DNA of 64,000 bases from Aphanomyces cochlioides (GCA_019828595.1 JAHQRK010000009.1:2232001-2296000); one strand, 5' to 3'; positions 44,078 to 56,626 are shown, numbered from the stretch's first letter. The notes: a model not told the origin generated them from the sequence alone. Program-made: numbers and translations.

Positions 44078-45799
44078 GGCACTTGACAAGTCAACGCAAA
44101 ATTGCACAGTGCTCTTGTCTTCTTTTTTTTCTCGCTGGCAGTCATCCGGTCGATGCCGCCACTGCAACTGTTTGTAGCTCTCGTTTGACTCATCGCCATC
44201 CTTGTCGACAATCGTTGCAAGACGCCGTGCAATTCCTCGACCTTCCTTTGCTTACAGAAGCGCTTTGGAATGATCTTGATGCGGTGTATCCATGTGTAAT
44301 CCTCCCTGCGGGTGTATCCCCAACGTCTCGGTCGACAAGCGGGCAGTGACTTGGATGCCTCTTTTTTCCATCCTTGGGGGCCTCACCTTGGACTGCATGG
44401 CCGTAGCTGCCCACCGTGGATGCGTTTTTGGTCAAATCTTCAGTAGCGAGCGTCCACAGTGATGTGTATCACGGGGAGTTTGTGCATTTTGTCGGTCAGA
44501 GGAAGTGTCCCTCGCGTGTCCAAGCTGCTGGTTTGGATGCGTGACAAGTGTACAATAATGATAAAGTTCTGCTTAATATGACTGGTTCCACATATGCCAG
44601 CGATATGATGGCAAAGGCCGCGCGATGGGTGCGCCGATCTCGCGAGGAATGTTCCAGCGACCATTAGCTCGTAGCCAAGGTCACCGAGGGCTGGATTGCT
44701 AAGTTATTATAGTCGTCGAGACGGAATCAACAGAGTAAGCGGGGGATTTAGCCTCGCACTGCGAGAGTCATTTCGAGAAGAATCGGCAGGAATGTGCAAC
44801 GAAACGAAGCACGAAACGGCATGTCCTCTACGCACAAACTACACAACGATCCAGTGAAAGCACGGCATTTTTAGTCGCCTCGCGGTGTAACCAATGTCTC
44901 AATATGTGGGAAGGACTTCGAACTCTTTCTGCACATTGCATTCGGTGTCAGAGTGCTCAAAGACGCCATCAGGAGTCTCTAGTCGTGCCCCCAGCTCCCC
45001 CTGCCTTCTGAGGCTTTGTCTGCAGAGCCAAAGTTGCTACCTGGGGATGCGTGTCTGACTTGATGAGAAGGGCTTGAAAGATCGCGAGGGCAATGGAGCG
45101 GACAACAACAGTATGTCACAAGCAACGCGCTTCGAAACCTTCTCGAGCTTGACGACTAGACAGCTCCTAGCCTTCATAGCTCCTTCTATCCACTTCTACT
45201 CTTTGACCATGTCGATTGCTTCGCACAAGCTCTAGCCTGTCGTAGCTGCACAATGCAAAGACATAGAAACACGACGGAACCGCTGGAATATCTCAACCAT
45301 TCCGCTGTGTATCACAGGCGTACTACCGGGAGGCGAATCGCTCCTTCCAGTGTGCGCTGATCGTGACCTCCAACGTCTTTAGCCCTGCCCTTGATGAGCT
45401 AGATCGCTCTCTTGGCAGCTCGCTCACACTGAAACAACTTTGATTGCATCTTATCCTTTGAAAGTTCACGCTGAATGCGACTTGGAATTCCACCAGCGGC
45501 TTCAGGAATTCCAGCGAAGTGTCAGTCTTTTGCAGACTGGAAATTGGTGATAGAGACTTGAGAAATGGTAGTTTTTCGTGGGGAGCTGCACTTGCCGTGT
45601 CGTTTGAATGTGTTTGTGTCGATGTCATGTGTGGATTGTTTCAACTGCGCAGTGTCGCCAACGATGCGATTTTGTTGTCGAGTCCAACAATCACATACAC
45701 TCCTTGTATCCGTTGGTATTAATAGAACTGGTAGAAGAGAGAGCATTGGATAAAAAGACCATAAATATAACCAATGGCCATTATGTAATAAAATCAGTT
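44078..45799. other. Intergenic, no gene recognised
   Basis: Only short frames without features. The interval separates the SSP-D/E pair from the Crypton-like element. Confidence 0.4.
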
Positions 45800-47693
45800 C
45801 TACACGAGTTTCGTTTTGCACGCTTGGCCCCTGCCATCACAGAGCTTCGTCCTGAACGTGGAGTGAGAGAATGACCCCCATGCAAGGAGAAATGCCTTTT
45901 GGTCCGATTTGAAGTGGTTTGAGAGGCAAGAAACAATTGGATCAAGTGCCGAAACATCGAACGAGCGGTCGCATTCAGTCAACTCACTGCGCTGGAGTGG
46001 CAGGTTTGAGTGCATTTCCACAATTTTCTTGAGCTTTGATGTAGGAGACATCTTGACAAGCAACTTACGACCATCAATTGTGAGGCTGCCTCCTCTTCTA
46101 GCACTTGGTTCGCAGGTAATGCTGGTGTCGATGCGTTTACGCTTGAAGTCTAGTTTTTCACCCCCTGGAGAAAGAGTGTTCACTGTCTTCCCTATGTCGA
46201 GTTGATGTGTTAGAGACCTGTACTCCAATGTATACTGATCAATGAGCCCAATGACTTGTTGAATGATATGAGAAGGAGCATGAGATAGCAGAACTCTGAC
46301 AATGTCTTCTTTTGTTGTAGATGTGCAACGAAAAGGGGTGACAGCGTCGATTGTCTTTTTGCAGTCTGCATCTAGAACGTCGTCGATACGGCAGTGCTGG
46401 TGCAAGAACTTAGCAGCCAATTGATCGAGCGGCAAGAAATTTAACCTAATCGTTGAGTGTTCTACCCATTTGAACATCAGCACAAAAAATCGGCTTCCAC
46501 GTGCAAGTGATTGCTTTGAAGTTTGCGTAGTTTGCTCGTGCAATTGACAGCAAATACTCTGCATCTCGTTTATATTTTGTTGCTTGAGCTGGGCACCGAT
46601 GTCTTGCTGAGCTCATAACATCCATATCAGTCCCACCGCCCCATACAGCAAAAAGATAGGCAGTCTTCCGGCATGTGTGAGTTCCAAATGGGCCACCACG
46701 GGTAATAAACTTAGAAATAACACCAAGGAATTGCTGATGATAAGCCTCATACGACATGTGACCCCCAGCGTCACCAGGAAAGAGATAACCATTGCTAATT
46801 CCACTCAAACCTATATAAGCAAGTAGAAGACGGACACAACACAGATGTGGCAAATCATTGTCAGCCCATAATGTCAGAGTTACAGGCGCTTCATCTGACT
46901 TCCCTTGAATTTCAAATGCCAGAGACTCCACCACATGATCGTTTCGTATGACACAAACGTCGGGTACAATACTCTCCACCTTCATTTGGAGTATTTCGTC
47001 GCAACGGAGGAACAATTTGATGGACATGAGGATCATCACAAACAGTCGTAGGTCAGAAAGTTGATTTGTTGACAGCAAATACTGGCGAATATCTTGCACT
47101 TCCATTGGAGTAAGAGCCATATCTCCTTTGGCTCTGTACCTTGCATTTTGCTTCCTGCTTGTCTTCATCGCATGTCTCACATCAAATGTTAGACATGGGT
47201 TCCCACGTCTCCACAGTTGAGGACGCCCAGCATGCACCATACAGCCTTGGAAAGACTGCTTCGACCACAAACGCTTGCAGTTGTTGCACGAGTCCTCAAA
47301 GTTCCCCAGGTGGTTACACATATGTATTTCTCGCAGAATGTAGGACGCCCAAAGCAGATAGGCATTGATCGACATTGCGTGGGTCATTCCAGCCTCCCAT
47401 ACAAACCACTGGATTGCCAAATACATCCACGCACTCTGATTGGAGCCTTGACGAAAGAATGGAGCCACTTTCTCCTGTCTTTTGTATCGTATAAAGTCAA
47501 CAATGGACGATGGGGACATTGAGGGAGAGAATGGCTCCGGTGGGCATTCGAGGAGGATAAGAAGACTATCGTAGTCGCCGACCAAGGCACAAAAGAAATA
47601 CAAACCTCGTAAATGCTTCTTGTACGCTGCAATAGAGTTTGTTTCAAGCGGAGCCGAGCCTATTAGGGGCCTAGCTTCGACTGATTGTTGCAA
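45800..47693 (-). pseudogene. Crypton-like tyrosine recombinase with a frame break
   Basis: The main frame (47693-46446, 415 codons) has the tyrosine-recombinase set: R230 in SIKLFLRCDEILQMK, H339 and R342 in FGTHTCRKTAYLFAVWGGG, H365 in SSARHRC and Y374 in ATKYKRDAEYL. Shortly after, near 46440, the frame shifts into a second one (to 45800, 254 codons) that carries a long helical C-terminal region with a basic word (KLDFKRKRID). Catalytic residues are all present, so the recombinase core may be young; the break in the tail makes the whole gene suspect. Crypton elements move by tyrosine recombinase without terminal repeats, and none were seen. Confidence 0.72.
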
Positions 47694-48284
47694 GTCTAGA
47701 TCAGCCAGCAGGGTTCATATTGCCTTATCAGTTGCTTCTTTCAGTTCAGGCGTCAATTTGTACAGATCGTTGGGCCTTCGCTTTGGCAACATCGCTCAAG
47801 ATCCGAAAGATTTGATTTTACCACTCCAACCACTCCTACCAATTCTCCCAATTCTACCATTTCGAAACCGACGACTATTCGCATGTATTGCTGAAAATGC
47901 CACCGATAAACAATACTATCTATATCACAAAATTTATCAAATATAATATTTTACGATAAATAATACATTACTTTGTTATTCAATATCAATTGTACATTAA
48001 ATACGAGAATAAATCAATTTTTTAAAAGAATAACTGTAAAATATAATAAATGCATTGTTGAAAATTATATTGCACTTTGCACTAGACTGGAGGAGATATG
48101 CGCTTTGTTTTGTCGGGAAATCCATCAAATGGAGCCATGTTTCCAATCTCGTCAAGGCACAAAACGAGTGTGGAATGCACGCTCGTGCAATTGAAACCCA
48201 GTGGAGAGAGAGTGGATCGTGGGTTTCAACAAAACTGCACTCAATCCACCACAATACAGAAGACAATCAAGTACATTCAACGTC
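47694..48284. other. Promoter side of the LRR gene
   Basis: AT-rich from about 47900 to 48080. No separate gene recognised. Confidence 0.4.
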
Positions 48285-49493
48285 ATGTCCATGGCTATTT
48301 TTCCTTTTCTGTCCATGATGTCCAAGCTACTAGCGCTTGCTCTCGTCGCGGCCAGAGTTAACGCGGCTACAGGAGCCACGCTTCGAGAGTGCCAAGGTTT
48401 TGATGGAGATTTTCCACTGCCCTGCCTTCAAATGGACAGCACGACAGTATTGCTTGAGCCAAACTACACACTGGACTTGTCAAAGCAATCCATTTCGACC
48501 ATTGACGTGCTTCCATCCATGGCAACTTCGCTGTAAGTTGGTTCAACTCTCTATTGATATCTTTTCATAGCTCCTTGTAGTGATCTCTCTTTCAACTCCA
48601 TTCAGTCGCTGGGCTCGCAGCTAATTCCACCAAGGCTGAAAGCATTGTACGTCTTGGTTTTCACCGGCGACAGCTAATTCCATCACTAGAAACTTGAGCC
48701 GAAATGCATTGACGGTCGGCTGGACGGATAGATCTCTCCCACTGACTCTGGAGACGCTGTAAGCTTTACAATGTTCATGCAAGATCTAACAGCTTCGTAG
48801 GAATCTCAGCTACAACCAAGGCATAGCATGGTTTTCAATGGCGCAAGTGGCAACGAGCAATCTGACGCATTTGAAAGCAAGCCACAGCATCCCAGAGCTC
48901 TTTATTGACTGTCATCAATGTAGATATCTCCGTGGCAATAATTTATCGACGATTGTCCTCACGCAGCAGACTCTTCCGCCATCGCTGACTTATTTGTACC
49001 CTATCTAGCTCTAGGGAACGGTTTGACTCATGGAACGCCGTAGGGACTTGTCTGACAATCCAAATGTCATCGTCTACGCGGATCGAAGCACATATACTTC
49101 ACTAGCCAGGCAGTAAATCGTGCTTAAAGTGAACACGTCGCTGGCGACTGTGTCTAGCTTGTGCTTGGGCTCGCTTGTCCTTCCGATTTCCCCCACGGCT
49201 TATGTTTGTACTGAAATGGAAGGCTGGGCCACTGCATCCCCGAGCCAAGCGCCACAAACGACGATGCCATCACCGACATCATCGACAAGTACGCCTTGAA
49301 ATTGCCTCTGGCTTGATGGCTAATGTCTTTTCTCATAGCGATTTGTATCTACGTCGTGACAATCGTCGGTGTCAAGTGGTCGTTTTTCCTCATTTTATAC
49401 ATTGTGACGTACCGCTTTTGCAAAATCAAACCAAGATTGCTCAGCCCTGAGACCGTGTGTAGCTCGGGCTTTAGTGTATTTGAAACGCCCTAG
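48285..49493 (+). CDS. Leucine-rich-repeat single-pass membrane protein, seven exons
   Basis: Spliced model: exons 48285-48532, 48581-48646, 48690-48758, 48801-48995, 49044-49112, 49158-49288 and 49339-49493. All introns are GT-AG, 42-50 bp, and all joins stay in frame, giving 310 residues. A signal peptide (MSKLLALALVAARVNA; a second Met at 48315 may be the true start) and an N-terminal cysteine cap (LRECQGFDGDFPLPCLQ) come first. LRR units DLSFNSIQSLGSQ, NLSRNALTV, NLSYNQGIAW and DLSDNPNV follow. Then come a Ser/Thr/Pro-rich stalk, one membrane helix (ICIYVVTIVGVKWSFFLILYIV) and a short basic tail. The first four introns are phase 2 and fall at LRR boundaries. It resembles a receptor-like protein without kinase. 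The LRR number is low, and one repeat seems decayed. Ligand unknown. Confidence 0.8.
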
Positions 49494-49929
49494 ACTTGGT
49501 AAGATTAACTTAACATCCCCCTTGATCAACTCGATGGTATCTGGGTCACCCCCAACGTGCTCCCTTGAATTGGCTGTCTTTCATTGGCCAAATTATTTTT
49601 CATTATGTTTTTTTATTGGCTAAATCAAATATATTTAAGGCCCCTCTGGCAACCGAAAATATTATTGTAATAACCAGGCTTTTTGGCGGTTGACAGTATC
49701 AATTGGATGATTTCCAACTACAACCCGACGATTTGATGAATATCTTCAACGATTTGAGTACACTTTAGACGTTACACGAGACGATTTAGAGATGGCTTTC
49801 ACATAGAGGAGACGAATTGTAAACGAAAAAGAGACGAAATGCGATGAAGCAAGACGAATGGCGGGTGTAGACTCGACATTCGCCACACTTTCTTGAAATC
49901 TCTTTCACTTTTCCTCTTGTACGGTTTCG
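49494..49929. other. Intergenic, left flank of an IS630-type transposase
   Basis: At 49639 the word GGCCCCTCTGGCAACCGAAA starts a motif that recurs at 52384 in the hairpin MITE. It may be the left terminal repeat of the transposase-bearing element; no right partner was found. Confidence 0.4.
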
Positions 49930-50776
49930 ATGGCGTATGACAAGCAACTACGATGGCGGTGCATCGTTTTGTATTTTGTGTATTGCATTGAAATGGAAAT
50001 GATTGCCATTCTGCTTGGGGTCTCTGTGCGCTCCATCGAAAGATGGAACAAGCAGTTCAAAACACTTGGACATGTAAGTCCAAAGCCGAGAGAAAAGACA
50101 AGCGTGAGTTGGAGTCAAGACGTCGTCGAGTTTATCGACGAGTATGTCCGTGACTATCCATGTTTTTATGTTGAAGAGTTGCAAGAGGCGCTTAAGTCAA
50201 GGTTTCCTGGACTGAAAAGCTGCTCATCATCGTCAATCTGTCGTGTATTACGTTTCCATCTTAATCTTACACGAAAGGTCTTAGAAAAGCGAGCCCGTGA
50301 GAGTAGTGATGTAGAGATAGAGATGTTTTATCGTCGCCTGTATCCATTTTTCAGCCATCCTTGTCAGCTTGTATTCGTTTGATGAAACCGCCAAAGACGG
50401 ACGTGATGCAATGAGGCGGTATGCCTGGTCAAGACGTGGAACTCCCGCTATTGTGAATCTGCCATTCAAGCGTGGCCAACGTCTATCTATTCTTGCTGCC
50501 TTTGATTGCACAGGATTCTTCTCGTGGGCACACACGAGAGGAACCTACGACAGATTGAGCTTCCATCAAGCCATGATGACGAAAATTGTGCCCTATCTCA
50601 ACCCGTGGCCATGCCCCCGATCTATCCTGATACTCGATAACGCCAAGATTCACATATACAAGGAGCTTGAAGAGATGGTCCACTCACGCGGAGCTCTTCT
50701 GTTCTTCTTGCCCCCTTACTCGCCGCATTTAAATCCCATCGAAATTGCGTTCGCACAACTCAAAAAGTGGCTGTAA
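49930..50776 (+). pseudogene. IS630/Tc1-type (DDE_3) transposase, one frameshift
   Basis: The first frame (49930-50382) has a helix-turn-helix (MEMIAILLGVSVRSIERWNK) and FYVEELQEALKSRF, typical of DDE_3 elements. At about 50378 an extra T shifts the frame inside the word around the first catalytic Asp (FDETAKDGRDAMRRYAW). The second frame holds SILILDNAKIHIYKEL (second Asp) and SPHLNPIEIAFAQLKKWL (Glu) and stops at 50776. A one-base change is enough to explain the break. It belongs to a different subfamily from the copy at 28295. Confidence 0.85.
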
Positions 50777-50980
50777 CGCCATACACTTGCCGTTCAATTC
50801 GACATTGAACGAACAATCGACGTTGGCATGGTTCGATGTACACAAGTAAGAGATGACATAGCGACGAATCTCTATGGTCATTGTGGATATCACATGTACG
50901 GTCTCGATCGTGCAAAGTTCATGACACAACCATAATAAAATTCATGTAGTTCATTTAATCGTTATCACTGTCGTTGTGAT

Positions 50981-51692
50981 CTACATCAGGGATATTCGAT
51001 GATGGCACGAAACCATCCATTGGGGGGCGAAAGCCGGGATAGAGATCGAATTCCGGAAGCCCAAGCCATTTGCGCAGATCACGATGTTGAAATCCAAGAC
51101 CACAGGCTGTCCATTTAGCATGACCCGAATAGGAACGTACAGGGGAGTATCAAGGCCACGGCCCTCGTTCTCGATGGCTGTTGTCTCGCGATCAATGCGT
51201 TCGAGCTGACGGGTGGTTTCATTGACAGGAAGCTCTTCATAATTTGGCTCTTCCAGTTGACGAGCAAAATGAGTGGCAATATAACGAAGACGGCTAGGGC
51301 CAATTTCATCATTTGAATTGCGTTCGACTCGCATGATCTATGAGTGTAAAGCGTAGAGCGTCAAATATAAACAAATGTCGTTGCATTAGTACCTTATCCG
51401 CACAGTCTCGAATCCTAGCTTCAGTGGCACGACGAATCTGTTGAGCTCGCTTCTCGGCTTTCACAACGTACACAAAGAGTTGAAATGTAGTATCACCTGG
51501 AAACAAATGTAAGGCTGTATTTGGTCATGATGAAATATACGTACCATTGCTGCGATGAATCAACGATCGCCACATACGATTAATAATGTCTTCGTATGCG
51601 TCAGCGCTTACCTCAATGTATGCGATTGGCGGTCGTTGACGTTGATCTTGGCAAAGATGGGCATTGAAGCGGGCTTCTCGAGTGTAATAGTC
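50981..51692 (-). CDS. Unrecognised spliced gene, 5' end unclear
   Basis: Minus-strand exons 51692(or earlier)-51545, 51496-51393 and 51337-50981 join in frame across GT-AG introns of 48 and 55 bp. Read as one protein: REARFNAHLCQDQRQRPPIAYIE, ADAYEDIINRMWRSLIHRS, DTTFQLFVYVVKAEKRAQQI, RRATEARIRDCADK, then RLRYIATHFARQLEEPNY, LDTPLYVPIRVMLNGQPVV and a stop at 50981. No family is recognised. The central part is charged and helical. A competing frame at 51731-51608 (MADYSKTKTT...) could be an upstream exon but then needs a 5-base micro-exon. A clear start codon was not identified. Confidence 0.45.
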
Positions 51693-52128
51693 TTAGATGT
51701 CGTAGTCTTTGTCTTGCTATAGTCTGCCATGATAGTTTCGACAAAGACACCAACTCGCTGATGCAGCACGCCAAAGCCTTCGCAGTAAATATGGCTGAAG
51801 GCGTGCTGACCAGCAAGAGATCTTCCGCTCTGAGGTTGGCCAATCTTGACAGCGAGATTACACGACAGCAATATCAGGGCGAGGAAGCAGCCGCAACGAA
51901 GATGACTCGTCTGTAGTTGACGACATGAACAGTCAAGAGCAAGGCTGTGTCGATGATCGTGTTCTCCACTGCTTTTGGCTGCCCAACAACCAGACGAATT
52001 GTAGAACACCAATGGACGAATAGAAGACATGGACAATGGACGAATTATGTGTCCACCAATCAATGTAACACAAGAATAAAGCCACTACCGTAATACGCTC
52101 GACAAAAACTTTGATTTTCACAATACAA

Positions 52129-52668
52129 TAAGGGTGCGTCTGGCAAAATTTCAAAATCAATAGGCCATTTTCAGCTAAGTTGGTATCCACGATTTATGGC
52201 ATATTCAAAATAGAGGTAACACCTCCATTTCGTAAAATGGCATTTTGGGAGCCTCCAGTGAGTATATCCCAACCAAAAATATTGGATTTACATTGTTAGT
52301 GCAAAACTCTTTGAGATAAACAAGTTCATATTTTGACCTCAATTATTGAATTTGGCCTCAAAATGGCATTTTGGGCCTATTTAGGGCCTGTCTGGCAACC
52401 GAAAATATTACAATAAATAGGCCCAAAATGCCATTTTGAGGCCAAATTCAATAATTGAGGTCAAAATATGAACTTGTTTATCTCAAAGAGTTTTGCACTA
52501 ACAATGTAAATCCAATATTTTTGGTTGGGATATACTCACTGGAGGCTCCCAAAATGCCATTTTACGAAATGGAGGTGTTACCTCTATTTTGAATATGCCA
52601 TAAATCGTGGATACCAACTTAGCTGAAAATGGCCTATTGATTTTGAAATTTTGCCAGACGCACCCTTA
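52129..52668. mobile_element. 540-bp hairpin MITE (two 255-bp inverted arms)
   Basis: Positions 52129-52383 and 52414-52668 are inverted copies with no mismatch noticed, around a 30-bp centre. The ends read TAAGGGTGCGTCTGGCAAAA, so TA forms both outer borders, as in Tc1/mariner elements. The centre contains GGGCCTGTCTGGCAACCGAA, which resembles the motif at 49639. It has no coding capacity. It lies just upstream of the spliced gene at 50981-51692. Confidence 0.85.
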
Positions 52669-53845
52669 GCCAATCAAAGTTAATTTCCACACTCCAGCCA
52701 CACTATACTTTAATCAAGATTAGCATGACCCGCTTCAATCGGTATCATCCGAATTATCGTCCGAACTGGACTTTTCGGAAATTCGCTCGGACGATATAAG
52801 TTAAATTCCAGTTTTGGCTGATATACTGGTTTAACTATGTGAGAGTAATTTAAACACTGGAACACAGTTTGAGGTGAATCCACACGCGTTTCCACGAGAC
52901 GCGTTGCCATCTCATGAAGTGGGTCGGCTTGTCCAAATGCAGCATGTAACGTAAGTGCCGCCAAGATTTAAACAGGCAATCAGCTCATACATTATCCTTA
53001 GGTCCAAGAGTTGCATATTTTTCTCGTTGCGAGCTCATTTCGAGCCACCATCGGCCTGTTTGTTTGAAAAGTGAGTCAAGTTGGATTGTGTCGCTGGGCC
53101 AAAGCAAAGCAGTTGCCTGCAATGCGCTTTGACACGCTGTAAGAGGTACCATGAGGGCGACTATCTCGAGCCGACGAACGAGCTAAATCACTGGAAACCA
53201 AAGGTAGCACGAGGACGGCTGTCTCTAGCAGACGAACGAGCTTAAGGTTGGAGAAATCAAAGGTAGATGGACTTAAAACGAGCCTATTCTAATGCTAATG
53301 TGGGCTTTAGCTTGTGTATTCGCAATGAATATAGCCGCAAACAAGTCTAGTACCGACTTTGAGATTGTCAAAACCTTTAGCAGATCAAACTGTGTGATGT
53401 ATGACAGCTGATGTGACTTGAATCATAACAGTTGATAGGTTTACATCAATACACGCATTGAATGGTGGTTAAGCCTAGCGTTTCCAGCGTCACTCGAATA
53501 CTTGGGAGTTGGATCCAAGCTCAAATCCATTCAGGAAGAACACACGATAGAGAGTCTGACATATATTGCGTGGTAAATGATTAGATGTCAAGCCCAATTC
53601 ACAGCATTCTAGACAAATTTCAGACATTTTACTGGGATGATCATCGTAGTTTGAAATACGAATGCATGAAAAGACCAAGTTGGCTACACGCAGTTGCGCT
53701 GTCGACGTGGATGCAAGCTGTGTAGAAATTCAGCAAGTACGTGATCGATTGAATAACGAAAGATCATTTATTGAGTGTCCAACAGATAGCTATCTCGCCA
53801 CGCTTTGATCAAACCTGATGCAGCTCCTGTGTGAGTCCTTGTTCT
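52669..53845. other. Intergenic, no gene recognised
   Basis: Contains two related words near 53150 and 53210 (GAGGGCGACTATCTCGAGCC and GAGGACGGCTGTCTCTAGCA, each followed by an AGACGAACGAGCT-like word), a short diverged direct repeat. Confidence 0.4.
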
Positions 53846-55739
53846 TTATGGATTTTTGGCGTGCAAAATTGACAAGACCTCACGCTGGACATTGACGGCT
53901 TGTTGCTTAGCTACAACAATCCAGGTTTCCGACGGATTTTCTCCTGGTGGTGGTGGATAACGTTCACGTAGAATAGGCCGAGCGATTGCCGCTGCACGTC
54001 GAGCGTCGCGCTGAGCGTGGAGGCTGCCGTCGATTGGAGTCTCGTCCAGTGAATCTAGCCAATATCGGAAAAGTAGGCTGGAGAACGACCAGCCTTTCAA
54101 CGACCGCAAATCATTCGGCCAAGTTCGGGTATGAAGTGGCTCTAAACTGTCCATTGTACTTTCAACACCTGTAGAAACGCTGCTTGCAAGCGTCGAATCA
54201 TCTGCCGATGGTGTCTTTCTCTTTTTTAGCTGGATTGGTGTGTCTGTAAGTCGACTCAATATATCGAGGATTGTATTTTGCTGAGCACTGATAGTGTTCA
54301 AAGCCGTTCTGTGGTCGTTGCTTAACTGATCAAAATTGTGGTGAAGTGATGCAAGCTCTCGCTTGACCTGTTCATGATGGCGATTTTGTAGCTCCAATTT
54401 TCCACTGAGTTCAGTGATTTCTGCGGCAACGTCACGCTGAGCAGACGAGAAGCGAGCCAGAGAGTCTCCAAGGGATATCTTCGTTGAGGGCACGAAATCA
54501 ACAGCGCCACTTGTCGAAATGGGTAAGCATTGCATGTTGTCGGAAATGAAACTCTTTTTAATTGCGCCCCCCCATTCAAGGAGCACGTCGACCGCTTGCT
54601 CGTCGTTTTTCGAATTATCACAAGCTTTGACAGCCTCAATCATTGCTGTATGGAGGACATGGGACTGACAAGCCGCTCGAGTGTCAGGAAAATAGAGTAG
54701 TAGAGAAGCAGCAAGGGCTTGTTGAAAGCTATCCTTTTTCAGTCGAGTAGAATAATGCTGGAATAGACTTTTCGTGAATGAGCACTGCACATTTCCATGA
54801 TCATGATCTAATAACAGACGAGCTGGGACTACATTTCGTGTTGGATGCTGCCAACCACCAAGGATACGAGCAACTTTTTGGTCACTTGCAGATGTCTCAG
54901 AGATATATTCCAAAAGTGTGTTGAATCCATCCATTGTCCAGCGCCCACGGTGAGCAAGATCACTCAAATTCACATCTGAACTGGACGCGGCAGTAGCAGC
55001 AGCTCCACGACGACTCGAGTGGGAACGCAAGTTGCGTGTTAGCTTGGCGCTGTCAATCTCTTTGCTGAGAGAACCTAGTACACGATTGATGTAGCCAGAT
55101 GTGTCGCTCGACCCTTTTTCAAAAGCAAGCTGGCTAAAAAGACGTAGTGACAAGCCATAACGGTCGACAACCAGCTGGGAAGCTAGTAAATGTAAGGGGT
55201 CAAACTGCCAAACCAATGCTGTAGGAAATATGGAGACGGCGTGTTCTTGCCGGGTCTTTTTCCTTGTAACTCTGGCAAGCAGAAAATTGCCAGTCCACTG
55301 CAAGTGATCATACATAATATCTCCAACATCCGACGAACGTCCAACAAGGCTCCATTGAAAGGACAGCAATGTGCGATCCATCATGGAACGTGCACAATTT
55401 CGTGAAAAGAGATGGCTCGTGAGCACAGTCAAGTCTTCTATGGTCATAAGGGGCGCTTTGTCCTGCAACGGAGAGCCATTGTTCGCACATATATCTTGGT
55501 AGTGCTTCCGTAGGGCTGTACGCAGAGAAGAGTACCAGGCTTTGTGGTTCTGCCAAGAATTTCTCAAACTTCTTCATGGCTGCCGATGCATGAAGCTTTG
55601 AATTCCGAGTGTAGGGGTTGGCCATGACGCTTGGTATGACTTGGCCATCGACATCTGAGCCTGTAACCAGTGTGGCCACGACTTCCTCGTCCATCGTCTT
55701 CTTGCCAAAGCACGAATAGAACTTAATCAAACCTTTCAA
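53846..55739 (-). pseudogene. Crypton-like tyrosine recombinase with a frame break near the N-terminus
   Basis: The 573-codon frame (55567-53846) carries R77 in SLVGRSSDVGD, H183 and R186 or R187 in NLRSHSSRRGAAA, and a C-terminal block HRGRWTMDGFNTLLEYISE with His, Trp and Tyr221, the tyrosine-recombinase order. A coiled coil follows (AAEITELSGKLELQNRHHEQ), and near the end LRSLKGWSFSSLLFRYWLDS resembles a DNA-binding tail of Cryptons. The N-terminal frame (55739-55570, MDEEVVATLVTGSDVDGQ) runs into the long frame only after a one-base shift near 55560. A small intron is not excluded. Its Tyr block is the closest match to the degenerate copy at 1452-4273. Confidence 0.7.
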
Positions 55740-56626
55740 TCGTGGAACTTAAGAGAGACCTTGTCCGAAACGGCTGTTTCGGACGGAGGGATGTTGACAC
55801 ACTTCAACTACCCAGCGCCATTTCGACTTTTCTCTGGACACGGCAGATCAAGATGCTCCGACGAACCCTGGTATGTGGTTCTTTCTCTCTCTTCGAGTCT
55901 CATGCGCGTCGTTTGTAGACTTCGTGTTCTCCATTCATACACGACAAATTGATGCGGTCGTCGACTTTCGAGATTGTCTGGAAGACTTCAACATGGACAG
56001 CATTGTAGCGCCATTCTTCGCACGAACGAAGACGAACCTGTTCTTGTCGTGAAGGTTCCTCTTCGGTGGTGCCTAGTAAGGCGTCAATGTCATCCATGTT
56101 GAAATCTCGCGTAAGATCTCGACCTGTAAAGTCGACAACGGCATCAATTTGAACATGCATATCGTGTGCGGATGGAGAACACGCAATCTACAGACAAGGC
56201 GCATGGGACTCAACGAGAGAGGCCCAAATGCTCTGTTTCGTTGATTATGACTTTAATTGAGTCACTTTTTCGTGTCGAGGCCAATCTTTGTCCGATAGAA
56301 CGATCGCTGCGTTGTCTTTCTTTAAAGCTTCAAATTGCACTCGAGGTAGCGTTCGTTTGAGCCATATTCATGGACGTCTAGCTTTTGGAGCCCCCCAGGG
56401 GTAATAATTCCACGAAGGGGCATCGTATGGGGGAAAGAACTCAGTGATCGATGAATCAAATATGCTACAGCGGGTCTACCCTGCTCATGTAGCCTTTAAA
56501 TCAGCGCTCTTCGTTTGTCGGGGATGGTGACAGCTGGGTTGTTGAGGGGCTGCTGTTGTGTCACTTTGATGCTGTCCAAGTGGGTGAAACCGCTTCGGTT
56601 TGAAACCGTTGGAGTCTGACAAGACC
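55740..56626. other. Boundary between mobile-element zone and host genes
   Basis: A minus-strand frame 56160-55900 (86 codons, MHVQIDAVVDFTGRDL) could be a small gene or exon, but nothing supports it strongly. The rest has no gene recognised. Confidence 0.3.

Noticed and set aside
47973..48318. Small frames before the LRR gene
   Set aside because: AT-rich and without features; probably promoter or leader.
51545..51549. Five-base micro-exon in the unrecognised minus-strand gene
   Set aside because: The alternative frame through 51610-51545 is open and needs no micro-exon.
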